From Anaerolineales bacterium (GTDB lineage: Bacteria > Chloroflexota > Anaerolineae > 4572-78 > NAK82), in assembly GCA_024643945.1 (NCBI GenBank), contig JAHELX010000104.1, positions 1 through 13,027 on the forward strand: a DNA stretch of 13,027 nucleotides. Reading direction: 5' to 3'. This document shows positions 6,315 through 12,862 of the stretch, piece by piece. The position numbers were made by a program, and so were the translations under genes. How positions within the stretch are numbered: the stretch's first letter is position 1; each line of letters opens with the position of its first letter. Below the pieces are notes generated by a model that did no database searches, was not told the DNA's origin, and saw only the letters and a list, made by a program, of their open reading frames with translations.

Positions 6315-6460
6315 GGAGCCAGGGAATCAGGGAATCAGGAACCAGACAATGAAAGACATTGCTTCGAGTTATCAGATTTCCTGATTCCCTGGTTCCCGAT
6401 TCCCCGGCTCCTGATTCCCTGATTCCCCGATTCCTAATTCCTCATCTCCCAATTCCTCTG
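6315..6460. repeat. Inverted array of 7-8-bp GGAATCAG-like units at the 3' end of the anchored-protein gene
   Basis: Units of the form AGGGAATC/AGGAACC on the left face a longer run of GATTCCCT/GATTCCCC/GGTTCCC units on the right. Positions 6323-6339 and 6410-6426 are perfectly complementary over 17 bp, and other registers (6319-6331 with 6380-6392) also pair. The right half is translated as the Glu/Gly/Asn-rich tail of the minus-strand protein; its stop codon (6372-6374) is in the loop. The outer right units (6427-6460) are more degenerate. Confidence 0.8.
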
Positions 6461-7538
6461 AGGTACCCAGACGGTAGAGCCAGAAGAGAAACGCGCCCAC
6501 GGCCAGGATCACTGCCAGACCGGCCCCACCCAGGCAAAGTGCGCCACCCCCTAACAAGCCCACGGCGTCAGAGAGCAAAGGCGCGGGCGTCGCGGTCCTT
6601 GTAGGGGAGGGAGTCAGGGTCGGGGTAGGAGGCAAAGGCGTCGACGTCGGCGATGGTGTGAACGTAGGTGTAAGAGTAGGTGGTACCGGCGTCGGCGTGT
6701 CAGCTTGAGCTATGGCCGCCGCCGCTTCAGTGGACGAGGCCTCAGGAAGCTGCACCGTAGACGTGGGTGTCTCGGTCGGCGGTACCGGGGTATCGGTGGG
6801 CACAACGGGCGTCGGCGTCGGAGGGACCGGAGTTGCCGTTGGCGGAATGGGGGTGGGTGTGGGCGGTTCTGGGGTTGAGGTGGGCACCGCATTTGTGGGT
6901 ATGAGCCCCACGTCGTCAATCCAGAATTGCTCCTCCATCTGGAAGAAGGTGTCCGGCACGGAGGGGAACTCATTGCGGCGATTTTTCCAGGTATCCTCGA
7001 TGCGCACAAACACGGTGATGGTTGAGTTCTGGGCAACGGCCGAGACCTGGAGCTCGGGACAGATCTTGAACGCACAACTTTGGAAGGTATGCCACAGATC
7101 CTGGCTCCAGACGATTGCGGGCGAAGTGGGGTCGGTGCCGCCGGTGGGGTCAATGCCGACGCGGCGCCCCACGGTGTTATCCATCTTCCCGGCCGGCTCG
7201 TACACCAGCCAGGTGACGTTGGCCCAATAGGTAGTGCCAGGCGTAGCGGGCACCTGCTGGTACAGCCCGGCCACGAACGCGCCATTCGATACCATAAAAG
7301 CGGCGGGGCACAGAGGGGAATGGCAGGCGCCGCCGTCAATGGTGTTGATACTAACATCACCGTTCTCGACGAAGGGCCGCCAGCCGTCCAGCCCGTTGTT
7401 AAAACCACAATTCTGCAAGAGCTGGTTGGGATCTCTCTGGCACACGTCGGGGAAGTCGCCCTGGCCGGCGACAGGCGACGGTTGGAGCAGCAATATTGTC
7501 AGCAGCAATAATGATGTGACAAGGTGGCGGGTTTTCAA
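6372..7538 (-). CDS. Membrane-anchored extracellular protein with a Pro/Thr-rich stalk
   Basis: The 388-aa protein has four parts. A signal peptide covers about residues 1-25 (KTRHLV then a leucine-rich core ending SPVAGQ). An extracellular domain covers about 30-215 and starts [16 protein letters not shown], the look of a beta-sandwich, carbohydrate-binding-like module; it carries six cysteines (33, 44, 72, 77, 155, 160) that could form disulfides and ends [12 protein letters not shown] Pro/Thr/Ser stalk covers about 216-320, with repeats such as [17 protein letters not shown] membrane segment covers about 323-356, followed by a short acidic tail. There is no LPXTG signal. The start is a TTG at 7538: no ATG is in frame before residue 82, and GGAG lies 5 nt upstream. 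The final 30 or so residues (EELGDEELG ... NREPGNQEI) are encoded by a tandem repeat. The ligand is unknown; carbohydrate binding is an inference. Confidence 0.85.
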   Translation of the reverse strand: MKTRHLVTSLLLLTILLLQPSPVAGQGDFPDVCQRDPNQLLQNCGFNNGLDGWRPFVENGDVSINTIDGGACHSPLCPAAFMVSNGAFVAGLYQQVPATPGTTYWANVTWLVYEPAGKMDNTVGRRVGIDPTGGTDPTSPAIVWSQDLWHTFQSCAFKICPELQVSAVAQNSTITVFVRIEDTWKNRRNEFPSVPDTFFQMEEQFWIDDVGLIPTNAVPTSTPEPPTPTPIPPTATPVPPTPTPVVPTDTPVPPTETPTSTVQLPEASSTEAAAAIAQADTPTPVPPTLTPTFTPSPTSTPLPPTPTLTPSPTRTATPAPLLSDAVGLLGGGALCLGGAGLAVILAVGAFLFWLYRLGTSEELGDEELGIGESGNQEPGNREPGNQEI

Positions 7539-7579
7539 TGGGACTCCGAAGCTCCTTTGATGGGGAGATACAGAACGGG

Positions 7580-7608
7580 AGTATACTTCAGGGGAGGGCG
7601 AAAGTCAA
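7580..7608 (-). promoter_or_regulatory. Promoter of the anchored-protein gene
   Basis: On the minus strand TTGACT (7603-7608) and TATACT (7580-7585) are 17 bp apart, with the same hexamers as the DUF433 promoter. It drives transcription leftward and is back to back with the rightward promoter at 7638-7666. Confidence 0.65.
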
Positions 7609-7637
7609 AGATACATTCTATCCAAGCCGTCACCCAA

Positions 7638-7666
7638 TTGACAAAAATTCCCCTTTCCTCTAAGAT
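7638..7666 (+). promoter_or_regulatory. Likely promoter of the surface-polysaccharide genes
   Basis: TTGACA (7638-7643) is a perfect -35 element, followed after 17 bp by TAAGAT (7661-7666, four of six). It lies about 30 bp before the first start codon of the O-antigen ligase-like gene and is divergent from the promoter at 7580-7608. Confidence 0.55.
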
Positions 7667-7695
7667 GACAGTGAGCCGCATACCCCACACACTGG

Positions 7696-9249
7696 ATGCT
7701 TAAGAGCAAGCTAATGCTGCCTACAATTGCAGCTCCTCGCAACTCAATCGCCGTGTGGCAGACTATCACGCTCCGCGCCCGACAGGTCGCGCTCCTGGCT
7801 GGCCTGACGGCCCTGGGCTTTGGCCTGGCCTGGCTCCCCCTTCCGCTGGCCGCCGCCGGGCTGCTGGGGACGATAGCCGCTATTCTCATCCTGCTGCGCC
7901 CGGTGTGGGGACTGGTCGGCCTTATCCTTCTCATCCCTATCAGCCCATTGGTGAGCCTGGGGATCGGCGGCGTCAAGGTGGGCGGGATGGAGGCGCTGCT
8001 GGCGCTGATTCTGGTCGCCTGGCTGCTGCGCATGGCCACCCGTCGGGAGATCGTCATCCCCCACCCGCCACTGCTGTTGCCCTGGCTGCTGTGGCTGGGC
8101 GCGATCCTGGCTTCCTGGACGGTTGCGCTGTCGCTGGGCGACGCATTGGCAGAAACGCTCAAGTGGCTGGAGATGTTGGCCCTCTACCTTTTCATCGCCG
8201 CCAACGTCGAGCGCCGCCACCTCCCGTGGCTGGTGGGGGCTATGCTGCTGGCCGGAGTGACACAGGCCGCCCTGGGCCTATATCAATTCCTCTTCCGCGT
8301 TGGGCCGGAGGGCTTTCTCCTCTTCGGCGGACGTTTCCTGCGCGCCTACGGTACTTTCCGCCAGCCCAACCCTTATGCCGGCTATCTGGGTCTGGTGCTG
8401 CCCATCGCGTATAGCCTGGTGCTTTGGGAGCTGCCCGTCCCGGCTGCGCGGCGCGGGCCGGGAGGGGCTGGGGGCAGGAGGCTACCCGTCACGCATTACG
8501 TTTTACGTTTTACGCTTTACGCTTTACGTTTTACGCTTTACGCATTGCTTTCCTTCGGCCTGATGCTGGCCGCCCTGTACGCCAGCCAGTCGCGGGGAGC
8601 GTGGATTGGCTTCGTGGCGGCAGTGGTTGTCGTCAGCCTGGTGCGGGGGGGACGGACGGCGGCGCTGTTCGTACTGGCGATTGCAGTGGTGGCTGCGCTG
8701 GGCGCCATGGGTGCTTTTCAAATTCTGCCGCAGTCCATCCTCCAACGTTTCGGTGACGCGCTGACGGCGCTCAACATACCGGATATCGCTACCGCCGAAG
8801 TGACTGACGCCAACTTCGCCACCATTGAGCGGCTGGCCCACTGGGGAGCTGCCCTCGCCATGTGGCGCGACCACCTCTGGCTGGGCGTCGGCTTTGGCAA
8901 CTACGCGGCGGTTTATCCGGCCTACGCCATCGGGCGCTGGCTCGACCCCCTGGGACACGCACACAATTACTACCTCAACATAGCAGCCGAGACGGGCCTG
9001 GTCGGGCTGTTGGCTTATGGCCTGTTCTGGCTGAACGCCTTCCGACTGGGCTGGCAAGCGGTGCGCCGCTCGACAGGATTCCAGCGGGCGGTAGCTGCCG
9101 GTGGGTTAGGAACCCTGGTCCATCTTAGCCTGCATAACATGGTGGACAATCTGTTTGTGCAGGGGATGTATCTGCAGGTGGGCATTGTGCTGGGCCTGCT
9201 GTGCCTGATTTACCGGGCAAGAATTGACAATCCAAATCGCCGGGTCTAA
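7696..9249 (+). CDS. O-antigen ligase/polymerase-like polytopic membrane protein
   Basis: The 517-aa protein has about ten or more hydrophobic segments and the Wzy_C/RfaL-type pattern. YGTFRQPNPYAGYLGLVLPIA (about 217-237) opens the domain, SRGAWIG is near 300, a large extracytoplasmic loop follows (about 345-405), and GVGFGNYAAVYP plus LGHAHNYYLNIAAETGLVGLLAYG (about 397-440) hold the conserved His. Such proteins ligate or polymerise surface polysaccharides at the outer face of the cytoplasmic membrane; polymerase and ligase cannot be told apart by sequence. The ATG at 7696 has no clear ribosome-binding site; the ATG at 7714 is an alternative. About residues 246-283 (PVPAARRGPGGAGG ... LRFTLYALRFTLYAL) are encoded by GC-rich and 7-bp tandem repeats inserted in frame between two membrane segments. 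The GtrA-like gene follows after 15 bp. Confidence 0.88.
   Translation: MLKSKLMLPTIAAPRNSIAVWQTITLRARQVALLAGLTALGFGLAWLPLPLAAAGLLGTIAAILILLRPVWGLVGLILLIPISPLVSLGIGGVKVGGMEALLALILVAWLLRMATRREIVIPHPPLLLPWLLWLGAILASWTVALSLGDALAETLKWLEMLALYLFIAANVERRHLPWLVGAMLLAGVTQAALGLYQFLFRVGPEGFLLFGGRFLRAYGTFRQPNPYAGYLGLVLPIAYSLVLWELPVPAARRGPGGAGGRRLPVTHYVLRFTLYALRFTLYALLSFGLMLAALYASQSRGAWIGFVAAVVVVSLVRGGRTAALFVLAIAVVAALGAMGAFQILPQSILQRFGDALTALNIPDIATAEVTDANFATIERLAHWGAALAMWRDHLWLGVGFGNYAAVYPAYAIGRWLDPLGHAHNYYLNIAAETGLVGLLAYGLFWLNAFRLGWQAVRRSTGFQRAVAAGGLGTLVHLSLHNMVDNLFVQGMYLQVGIVLGLLCLIYRARIDNPNRRV
8433..8546 (+). repeat. Composite repeat inserted in frame in the ligase gene (GC-rich core plus eight 7-bp units)
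   Basis: The right part, 8491-8546, is exactly eight 7-bp units: ACGCATT at both ends and ACGTTTT or ACGCTTT between. Translated, it gives the seven-residue period LRFTLYA. The left part, 8433-8480, is GC-rich. Its first 13 bases are identical to 12186-12198, and 8442-8468 match 9806-9832 at 24 of 27 positions. The whole insert keeps the reading frame. Confidence 0.85.
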
Positions 9250-9264
9250 GATTACGGACTGCTT

Positions 9265-9777
9265 ATGCCAGACACACAACACTCTGCTTCGCGCGACAAC
9301 ATCCCGGTACGGGACAACGAGGTGACTCCCTTGTCCATCCCTACAAACATTCTCACGCTCTATTCCGACAACCGCAAAGAGTTCGTGCGCTTCGTCAAGT
9401 TCGCCATTGTGGGCGCCATCGGCGCCGTCATTGACTTTGGGGTTCTGAACTTGATGCACAAAGCGTTTTTCTGGCCATTGCTGTGGGCCAACACCATGTC
9501 GGTGAGCGTTGCCATCGTCAGCAATTTCACCTGGAACCGTCTGTGGACTTTCCCCGAATCGCGGTCCCGTCGCAAACGCGCGCAACTTCCTCAATTCGCG
9601 TTGATCAACTTCATCGGCCTGGGTATCAACAACCTGATCGTGGTCGGGCTTGCCGCCGTCTTTATCCAATTCATCCCCGACCCGTGGCATTATAACCTGG
9701 CCAAAGCCATCGCCATCGGCGTCGTTCTCTTTTGGAATTTCGGGGCTAATCGTATCTGGACTTACCGGGGGCTTTAG
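9265..9777 (+). CDS. GtrA-family membrane protein
   Basis: The 170-aa protein has a polar N-terminal extension of about 38 residues, then the GtrA domain: FVRFVKFAIVGAIGAVIDFG (40-59) and four membrane segments in all. It shows the family's two related loop motifs NFTWNRLWTF (87-96) and NFGANRIWTY (158-167), each at the end of a membrane segment. GtrA-like proteins take part in surface polysaccharide and lipid-linked sugar assembly, by models moving a polyprenyl-linked sugar across the membrane. The ATG at 9265 has only a weak ribosome-binding site, 15 bp after the ligase stop, which fits translational coupling. The pairing with a ligase-like protein and a GT4 glycosyltransferase supports a polysaccharide role. 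No internal start competes with the chosen one. Confidence 0.92.
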   Translation: MPDTQHSASRDNIPVRDNEVTPLSIPTNILTLYSDNRKEFVRFVKFAIVGAIGAVIDFGVLNLMHKAFFWPLLWANTMSVSVAIVSNFTWNRLWTFPESRSRRKRAQLPQFALINFIGLGINNLIVVGLAAVFIQFIPDPWHYNLAKAIAIGVVLFWNFGANRIWTYRGL

Positions 9778-9783
9778 GCTATC

Positions 9784-9856
9784 GGGCTGGGGGCTAGGGG
9801 CTGGGGGCTGCGCCGCGCGGGTCGAGAGGGGCAGCCCCTAGCCCCCAGCCCCCAGT
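9784..9856. repeat. Inverted GGGGGCT heptamer array between the GtrA and glycosyltransferase genes
   Basis: G-rich heptamers (GGGGGCT, AGGGGCT) at 9784-9810 are mirrored by C-rich ones at 9832-9856. Positions 9787-9803 and 9832-9848 form a perfect 17-bp stem. The loop region 9806-9832 matches the GC-rich insert in the ligase gene (8442-8468) at 24 of 27 positions. Four G-runs (9784-9786, 9789-9793, 9797-9800, 9803-9807) meet the usual G-quadruplex pattern. It fills nearly the whole gap between the two genes. Confidence 0.85.
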
Positions 9857-9871
9857 AACAGGACTTATTCG

Positions 9872-11086
9872 ATGCGTATCGTTATCGACTACACGCCCGC
9901 GGTTCACCAGCGCGCTGGCATCGGCCGCTATACCCGAGGGCTGGTAGAGGCGCTCAGCCGCCTGGATGGCGACAATACCCAGAGGGCACTCCGTACCCAA
10001 AGGGCACTTCGTACCCAGAGGGCACTTCGCCAATACACACTGATGGTATTGGGACGCGCTGGAGCACATTTCACCCCGACTGCGTTGCCGGCCAACTTCA
10101 AATTGCGCTACGTCCCCCTCTCGGACCGGTGGGCAACTGTCCTCTGGTACCGGCTCAATCTGCCCTTGCCTGTCGATCTGTTCACGGGACGTGCCGACCT
10201 GTTCCACGGCCCCAGCTTCACGCTGCCCCCCAGTTTCACCCCCAGCCTGCTGACGGTGCACGACCTGAGCTTTTTACGCTATCCCCAGGGAGCCCACCCG
10301 GCACTGTTAGCCTGGCTGACAAAAGCGGTGCCGCGCAGCCTGCGCCGCGCCCGCCACGTGCTGGCCGACTCCGAGAGCACCCGGGCGGATCTCATCCAGT
10401 TGATGAGCATCCCCGCCGACCAGATCACGGTCATCGGCGCGGGTGTGGATGAGCGCTTCCAACCGGTGACCGACCCGGGGACCCTGGCCCGCGTCCGCGC
10501 CCGCTATCGCCTCCCCGAACGCTTTATCCTGGGCGTCAGTACCCTGGAGCCGCGCAAGAATTTCACGGGCCTTATTGTAGCGTTCAACCAACTAGCGGAG
10601 GCCGTTCCCCGTTCGTCCGTGGCCGACTTTCACCTGGTGATTGCCGGCGGCAAGGGCTGGCTTTACGAGGACATCTTCGCCGCAGCCGAAGTCTCTCCCG
10701 TGCGAGAACGGATTCACTTCCCGGGCTTCGTGGACGACGAGGATCTGCCCGCTCTTTACAGCCTGGCCACTCTGTTCGCCTTCCCCAGCCACTACGAAGG
10801 CTTCGGCATACCGGTGCTGGAAGCGATGGCATGTGGCACCCCGGTTGTCTGTGCCGACAACTCATCGCTGCCCGAGGTCGCCGGGGATGCCGCGCTGCTG
10901 GTGGAAGCGAGCGACACGGACGCTCTAGCCACTGCCATCCAGCAGCTGTTGGTAGACACATCACTACGCGAAGAGCTCATCAAGCGGGGATTTGAGCAGA
11001 CGAAGCGGTTTACATGGGAAGGGGCGGCGAGGCGACTGTTGGGGGTGTATGAGGAGCTGGGGGCTGGGGGCAGCCCCCAGCCCTAA
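9872..11086 (+). CDS. GT4-family glycosyltransferase
   Basis: The 404-aa protein has the GT-B fold of family 4 (GT1-type in older naming). The N-terminal domain starts MRIVIDYTPAVHQRAGIGRY with the acceptor-side glycine loop, and the C-terminal domain has GVSTLEPRKN (221-230) and the nucleotide-sugar signature SHYEGFGIPVLEAMACGTPVV (306-326), including the E(x7)E pair Glu309/Glu317. It transfers a sugar from a nucleotide donor, probably during surface glycan synthesis at the cytoplasmic face of the membrane; donor and acceptor are unknown. The ATG at 9872 gives the expected family N-terminus, although no strong ribosome-binding site is seen. Residues 36-53 are three copies of TQRALR, from an 18-bp tandem repeat inserted in frame between the first helix and second strand. 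The last residues (LGAGGSPQP) come from a G/C-rich palindrome that ends at the stop codon. Confidence 0.94.
   Translation: MRIVIDYTPAVHQRAGIGRYTRGLVEALSRLDGDNTQRALRTQRALRTQRALRQYTLMVLGRAGAHFTPTALPANFKLRYVPLSDRWATVLWYRLNLPLPVDLFTGRADLFHGPSFTLPPSFTPSLLTVHDLSFLRYPQGAHPALLAWLTKAVPRSLRRARHVLADSESTRADLIQLMSIPADQITVIGAGVDERFQPVTDPGTLARVRARYRLPERFILGVSTLEPRKNFTGLIVAFNQLAEAVPRSSVADFHLVIAGGKGWLYEDIFAAAEVSPVRERIHFPGFVDDEDLPALYSLATLFAFPSHYEGFGIPVLEAMACGTPVVCADNSSLPEVAGDAALLVEASDTDALATAIQQLLVDTSLREELIKRGFEQTKRFTWEGAARRLLGVYEELGAGGSPQP
9977..10030 (+). repeat. Three 18-bp tandem units inside the glycosyltransferase gene
   Basis: Units at 9977-9994, 9995-10012 and 10013-10030 share the pattern ACCCARAGGGCACTYCGY. 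Each is exactly six codons in frame and encodes TQRALR. All differences between units are at third codon positions and synonymous (CAG/CAA, CTC/CTT, CGT/CGC). Confidence 0.9.
11061..11083. repeat. Near-perfect G/C palindrome at the glycosyltransferase stop codon
   Basis: GGGCTGGGGGC (11061-11071) and GCCCCCAGCCC (11073-11083) are exact complements around one base. The stop TAA follows directly at 11084. It uses the same GGGGGCT word as the elements at 9.8 and 12.15 kb and encodes the tail GAGGSPQP. No long T-run follows, so it is at best a weak terminator. Confidence 0.75.
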
Positions 11087-11087
11087 C

Positions 11088-11116
11088 TTTACAAACCCGC
11101 CCCTTCAGGCTATCAT
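11088..11116 (+). promoter_or_regulatory. Likely promoter of the cyclodeaminase-family gene
   Basis: TTTACA (11088-11093) and TATCAT (11111-11116), each five of six consensus bases, are 17 bp apart. They are followed by a leader of about 33 nt to the ATG at 11156. This separates the enzyme gene from the polysaccharide genes upstream. Confidence 0.6.
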
Positions 11117-11155
11117 ACGTTGTGACCTTATCCCTGCAAAATGATCGGAGCCCCT

Positions 11156-12166
11156 ATGCCAACGCTCATTCTGACCGAGGACGAAATCCGCCAGGCCATC
11201 TCTACTGCCGAGGCCGTTGACGCCATCGAAGCCGCTTTCGCCGCGCTGGCGCAAGGGCGGGTGACTCTGCCCGGCGTCATCAACTTCGACGTGCCGGCCA
11301 CGCCCCCTTCAGAGATACCGCAGGGCGAATCACATGTGAAGGGCGCATACATCGCCGGCTCATCCCACTTCGTGATCAAAGTCGCCAATAGCTTTTACAA
11401 CAACCGGGCGCTGGGCCTGCCCATCGGCAGCGGGTTAATGCTGGCCTTCGACGCCACCACCGGTTTTTTAGACGCCATCCTGCTCGACAACGGCTACCTG
11501 ACCGACCTGCGCACTGGCGCGGCAGGTGCTGTGGCCACTCGCTATCTGGCCCCCGCAACAATCCGCCAGGCAGCCTTCGTCGGGGCCGGCACTCAGGCCC
11601 GTTTTCAATTTCGCGCGATTGCCGCTGTGCGCCACGTTCCATCAGTCGTGGTCTGGAGTCGAAACCCGGCCAACGCCGATCGCTTCGCGCGCGAAATCGT
11701 GGACGATCGCGGCTGCGATGCTCACGTAGCTGAAACAGTCGAAGAGGCGGTGCGCAGCAGCGATCTTATTATTACTACAACTCCCAGCCGCCAGCCTTTA
11801 GTCCGCGCTGACTGGGTGACACCTGGGACCACACTCATCGCCGTCGGCAGCGACGCCCCTTACAAGCAAGAGCTCGACGCCAGTTTGCTGGCCCGCGCTG
11901 ACGTGGTCATCGCCGATTGCCTGAGCCAGTGTGCCGAACTGGGAGAGATTCACCACGCGCTGGCGGCAGGCATTCTGACTCTCGACGATATTAGTGGGGA
12001 ATTGGGCGATGTCATCGTGAACCGTATCCCCGGCCGCACCAGCGACGACCAGGTCATTGTCTGCGACCTGACCGGTGTCGGGGTGCAAGACGCTGCCATC
12101 GCCGGACTGTTACTGGAAAGGGCGCGGCTCATTGGCCTGGGCTGGGGGCTGGGGGCTGGGGGCTAG
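11156..12166 (+). CDS. Ornithine cyclodeaminase/mu-crystallin-family dehydrogenase
   Basis: The 336-aa protein starts at the ATG at 11156, 5 nt after GGAG; the ATG at 11141 is in frame but lacks a ribosome-binding site. It has the family's N-terminal substrate domain with HVKGAY (60-65), Lys75 in HFVIKVANSF, and LTDLRTGAAGAVATRYLAP (115-133) with Arg119. The NAD(P) Rossmann loop is AFVGAGTQARFQ (140-151). VGSDAP (230-235) carries Asp233, which lines up with the catalytic Asp of ornithine cyclodeaminase; the distal region includes GRTSDDQV. Members turn ornithine into proline and ammonia, or act as alanine, ketimine or other amino-acid dehydrogenases, so the substrate is open. It has its own promoter. 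The last 10 residues (GLGWGLGAGG) and the stop codon are encoded by the GGGGGCT repeat. Confidence 0.93.
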   Translation: MPTLILTEDEIRQAISTAEAVDAIEAAFAALAQGRVTLPGVINFDVPATPPSEIPQGESHVKGAYIAGSSHFVIKVANSFYNNRALGLPIGSGLMLAFDATTGFLDAILLDNGYLTDLRTGAAGAVATRYLAPATIRQAAFVGAGTQARFQFRAIAAVRHVPSVVVWSRNPANADRFAREIVDDRGCDAHVAETVEEAVRSSDLIITTTPSRQPLVRADWVTPGTTLIAVGSDAPYKQELDASLLARADVVIADCLSQCAELGEIHHALAAGILTLDDISGELGDVIVNRIPGRTSDDQVIVCDLTGVGVQDAAIAGLLLERARLIGLGWGLGAGG

Positions 12167-12360
12167 GGGCTGGCGGCTGGGGGCTGCCCGTCCCGGCTTC
12201 CCGGCCCGCTGCCCCGTCCCGCGCCAGGCGCGAGCGGGGTCGCGGGAGTGCACCTGTGCCTGTGTCACCCCGGCCCGCGTGGCGCAGCCGGGACGGGCAA
12301 GTGCAGGCAGGCCAGGCCGGGTCGCCGCGTGGGCCGGGAGAGGCTAGGGGCTGGAGGGTG
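12139..12360. repeat. Large GC-rich element: GGGGGCT heptamers plus a long inverted repeat
   Basis: Six 7-bp units (GGGGGCT and the variants AGGGGCT and GGCGGCT) fill 12144-12185 and contain the cyclodeaminase stop codon; the first four G-runs fit a G-quadruplex pattern. Exact 13-bp arms GCCCGTCCCGGCT (12186-12198) and its complement (12286-12298) follow, about 87 bp apart. The right end (12330-12352) repeats a stretch seen in the ligase insert at 8454-8477, and decays into heptamers that include the GGAGG used by the thioesterase gene. No gene is apparent within 12167-12365. Confidence 0.8.
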
Positions 12361-12365
12361 TGCCT

Positions 12366-12851
12366 ATGCCAGGCAAACGAGTGAAGGACAGCCAGGTTAC
12401 TCTGCATCACTTTATGCTCCCCCAGCACGCCAACCCTTTGGGTAACGTCCACGGCGGCGTGATTATGAGACTGGTGGACGAAGCGGCCGGCTTGTGTGCC
12501 ATGCGCCACGCCCAACGTCCGGCCGTCACCATCGCCATCGACTCGATGACCTTCTATTCGCCCGTGCGCGTGGGTGAATTGGTAACGCTTAACGCCAGTC
12601 TCAACTGGGTGGGACATACCTCGATGGAAGTAGGTGTGCGGGTCGTCGCCGAAAACCCGCTCACCGGCGAGCGCACCCACACCAACTCCGCCTACCTGGT
12701 CCTCGTAGCCCTGGACGACGACGGTCAGCCGGTCAAAGTCCCCCCCTTGATCCTGGAGACCGATGAGGAACGCCGTCGCTGGGCCGAGGCCGAAGCGCGC
12801 CAGCAGCGCCGACTGGAACAGCGGACCAAGAGACAGAGTAGGGAGGAGTAG
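12366..12851 (+). CDS. Hotdog-fold acyl-CoA thioesterase
   Basis: The 161-aa protein has the YciA/ACOT-type hotdog domain. HANPLGNVHGGVIMRLVDEAAG (21-42) carries the conserved Asn23, His29-Gly-Gly and Asp38, and IAIDSMTFYSPVRVGELV (57-73) forms the central strands. Members hydrolyse acyl-CoA to free acid and CoA in the cytoplasm, as hexamers or trimers of dimers in the family; chain-length preference is not readable. The ATG at 12366 lies 8 nt after GGAGG (12353-12357); a GTG two codons upstream would be too close. The C-terminal 30 residues are a charged, helix-prone tail (EERRRWAEAEARQQRR) beyond the fold. The ribosome-binding site is part of the degenerate repeat that fills the gap upstream. 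No separate promoter is visible. Confidence 0.93.
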   Translation: MPGKRVKDSQVTLHHFMLPQHANPLGNVHGGVIMRLVDEAAGLCAMRHAQRPAVTIAIDSMTFYSPVRVGELVTLNASLNWVGHTSMEVGVRVVAENPLTGERTHTNSAYLVLVALDDDGQPVKVPPLILETDEERRRWAEAEARQQRRLEQRTKRQSREE

Positions 12852-12862
12852 GAAAAGAGTTA

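Noticed and set aside
6710..7230. Overlapping frames on both strands in the Pro/Thr-rich stalk region
   Set aside because: The low-complexity stalk of the anchored protein removes stops in other frames; no start signal or family pattern supports a second gene.
8491..8546. Possible CRISPR array
   Set aside because: Units are 7 bp with no spacers, so this is a simple tandem repeat.
9106..9690. A 194-codon minus-strand frame
   Set aside because: It is antisense to the ligase and GtrA genes; both of those have strong family signatures.
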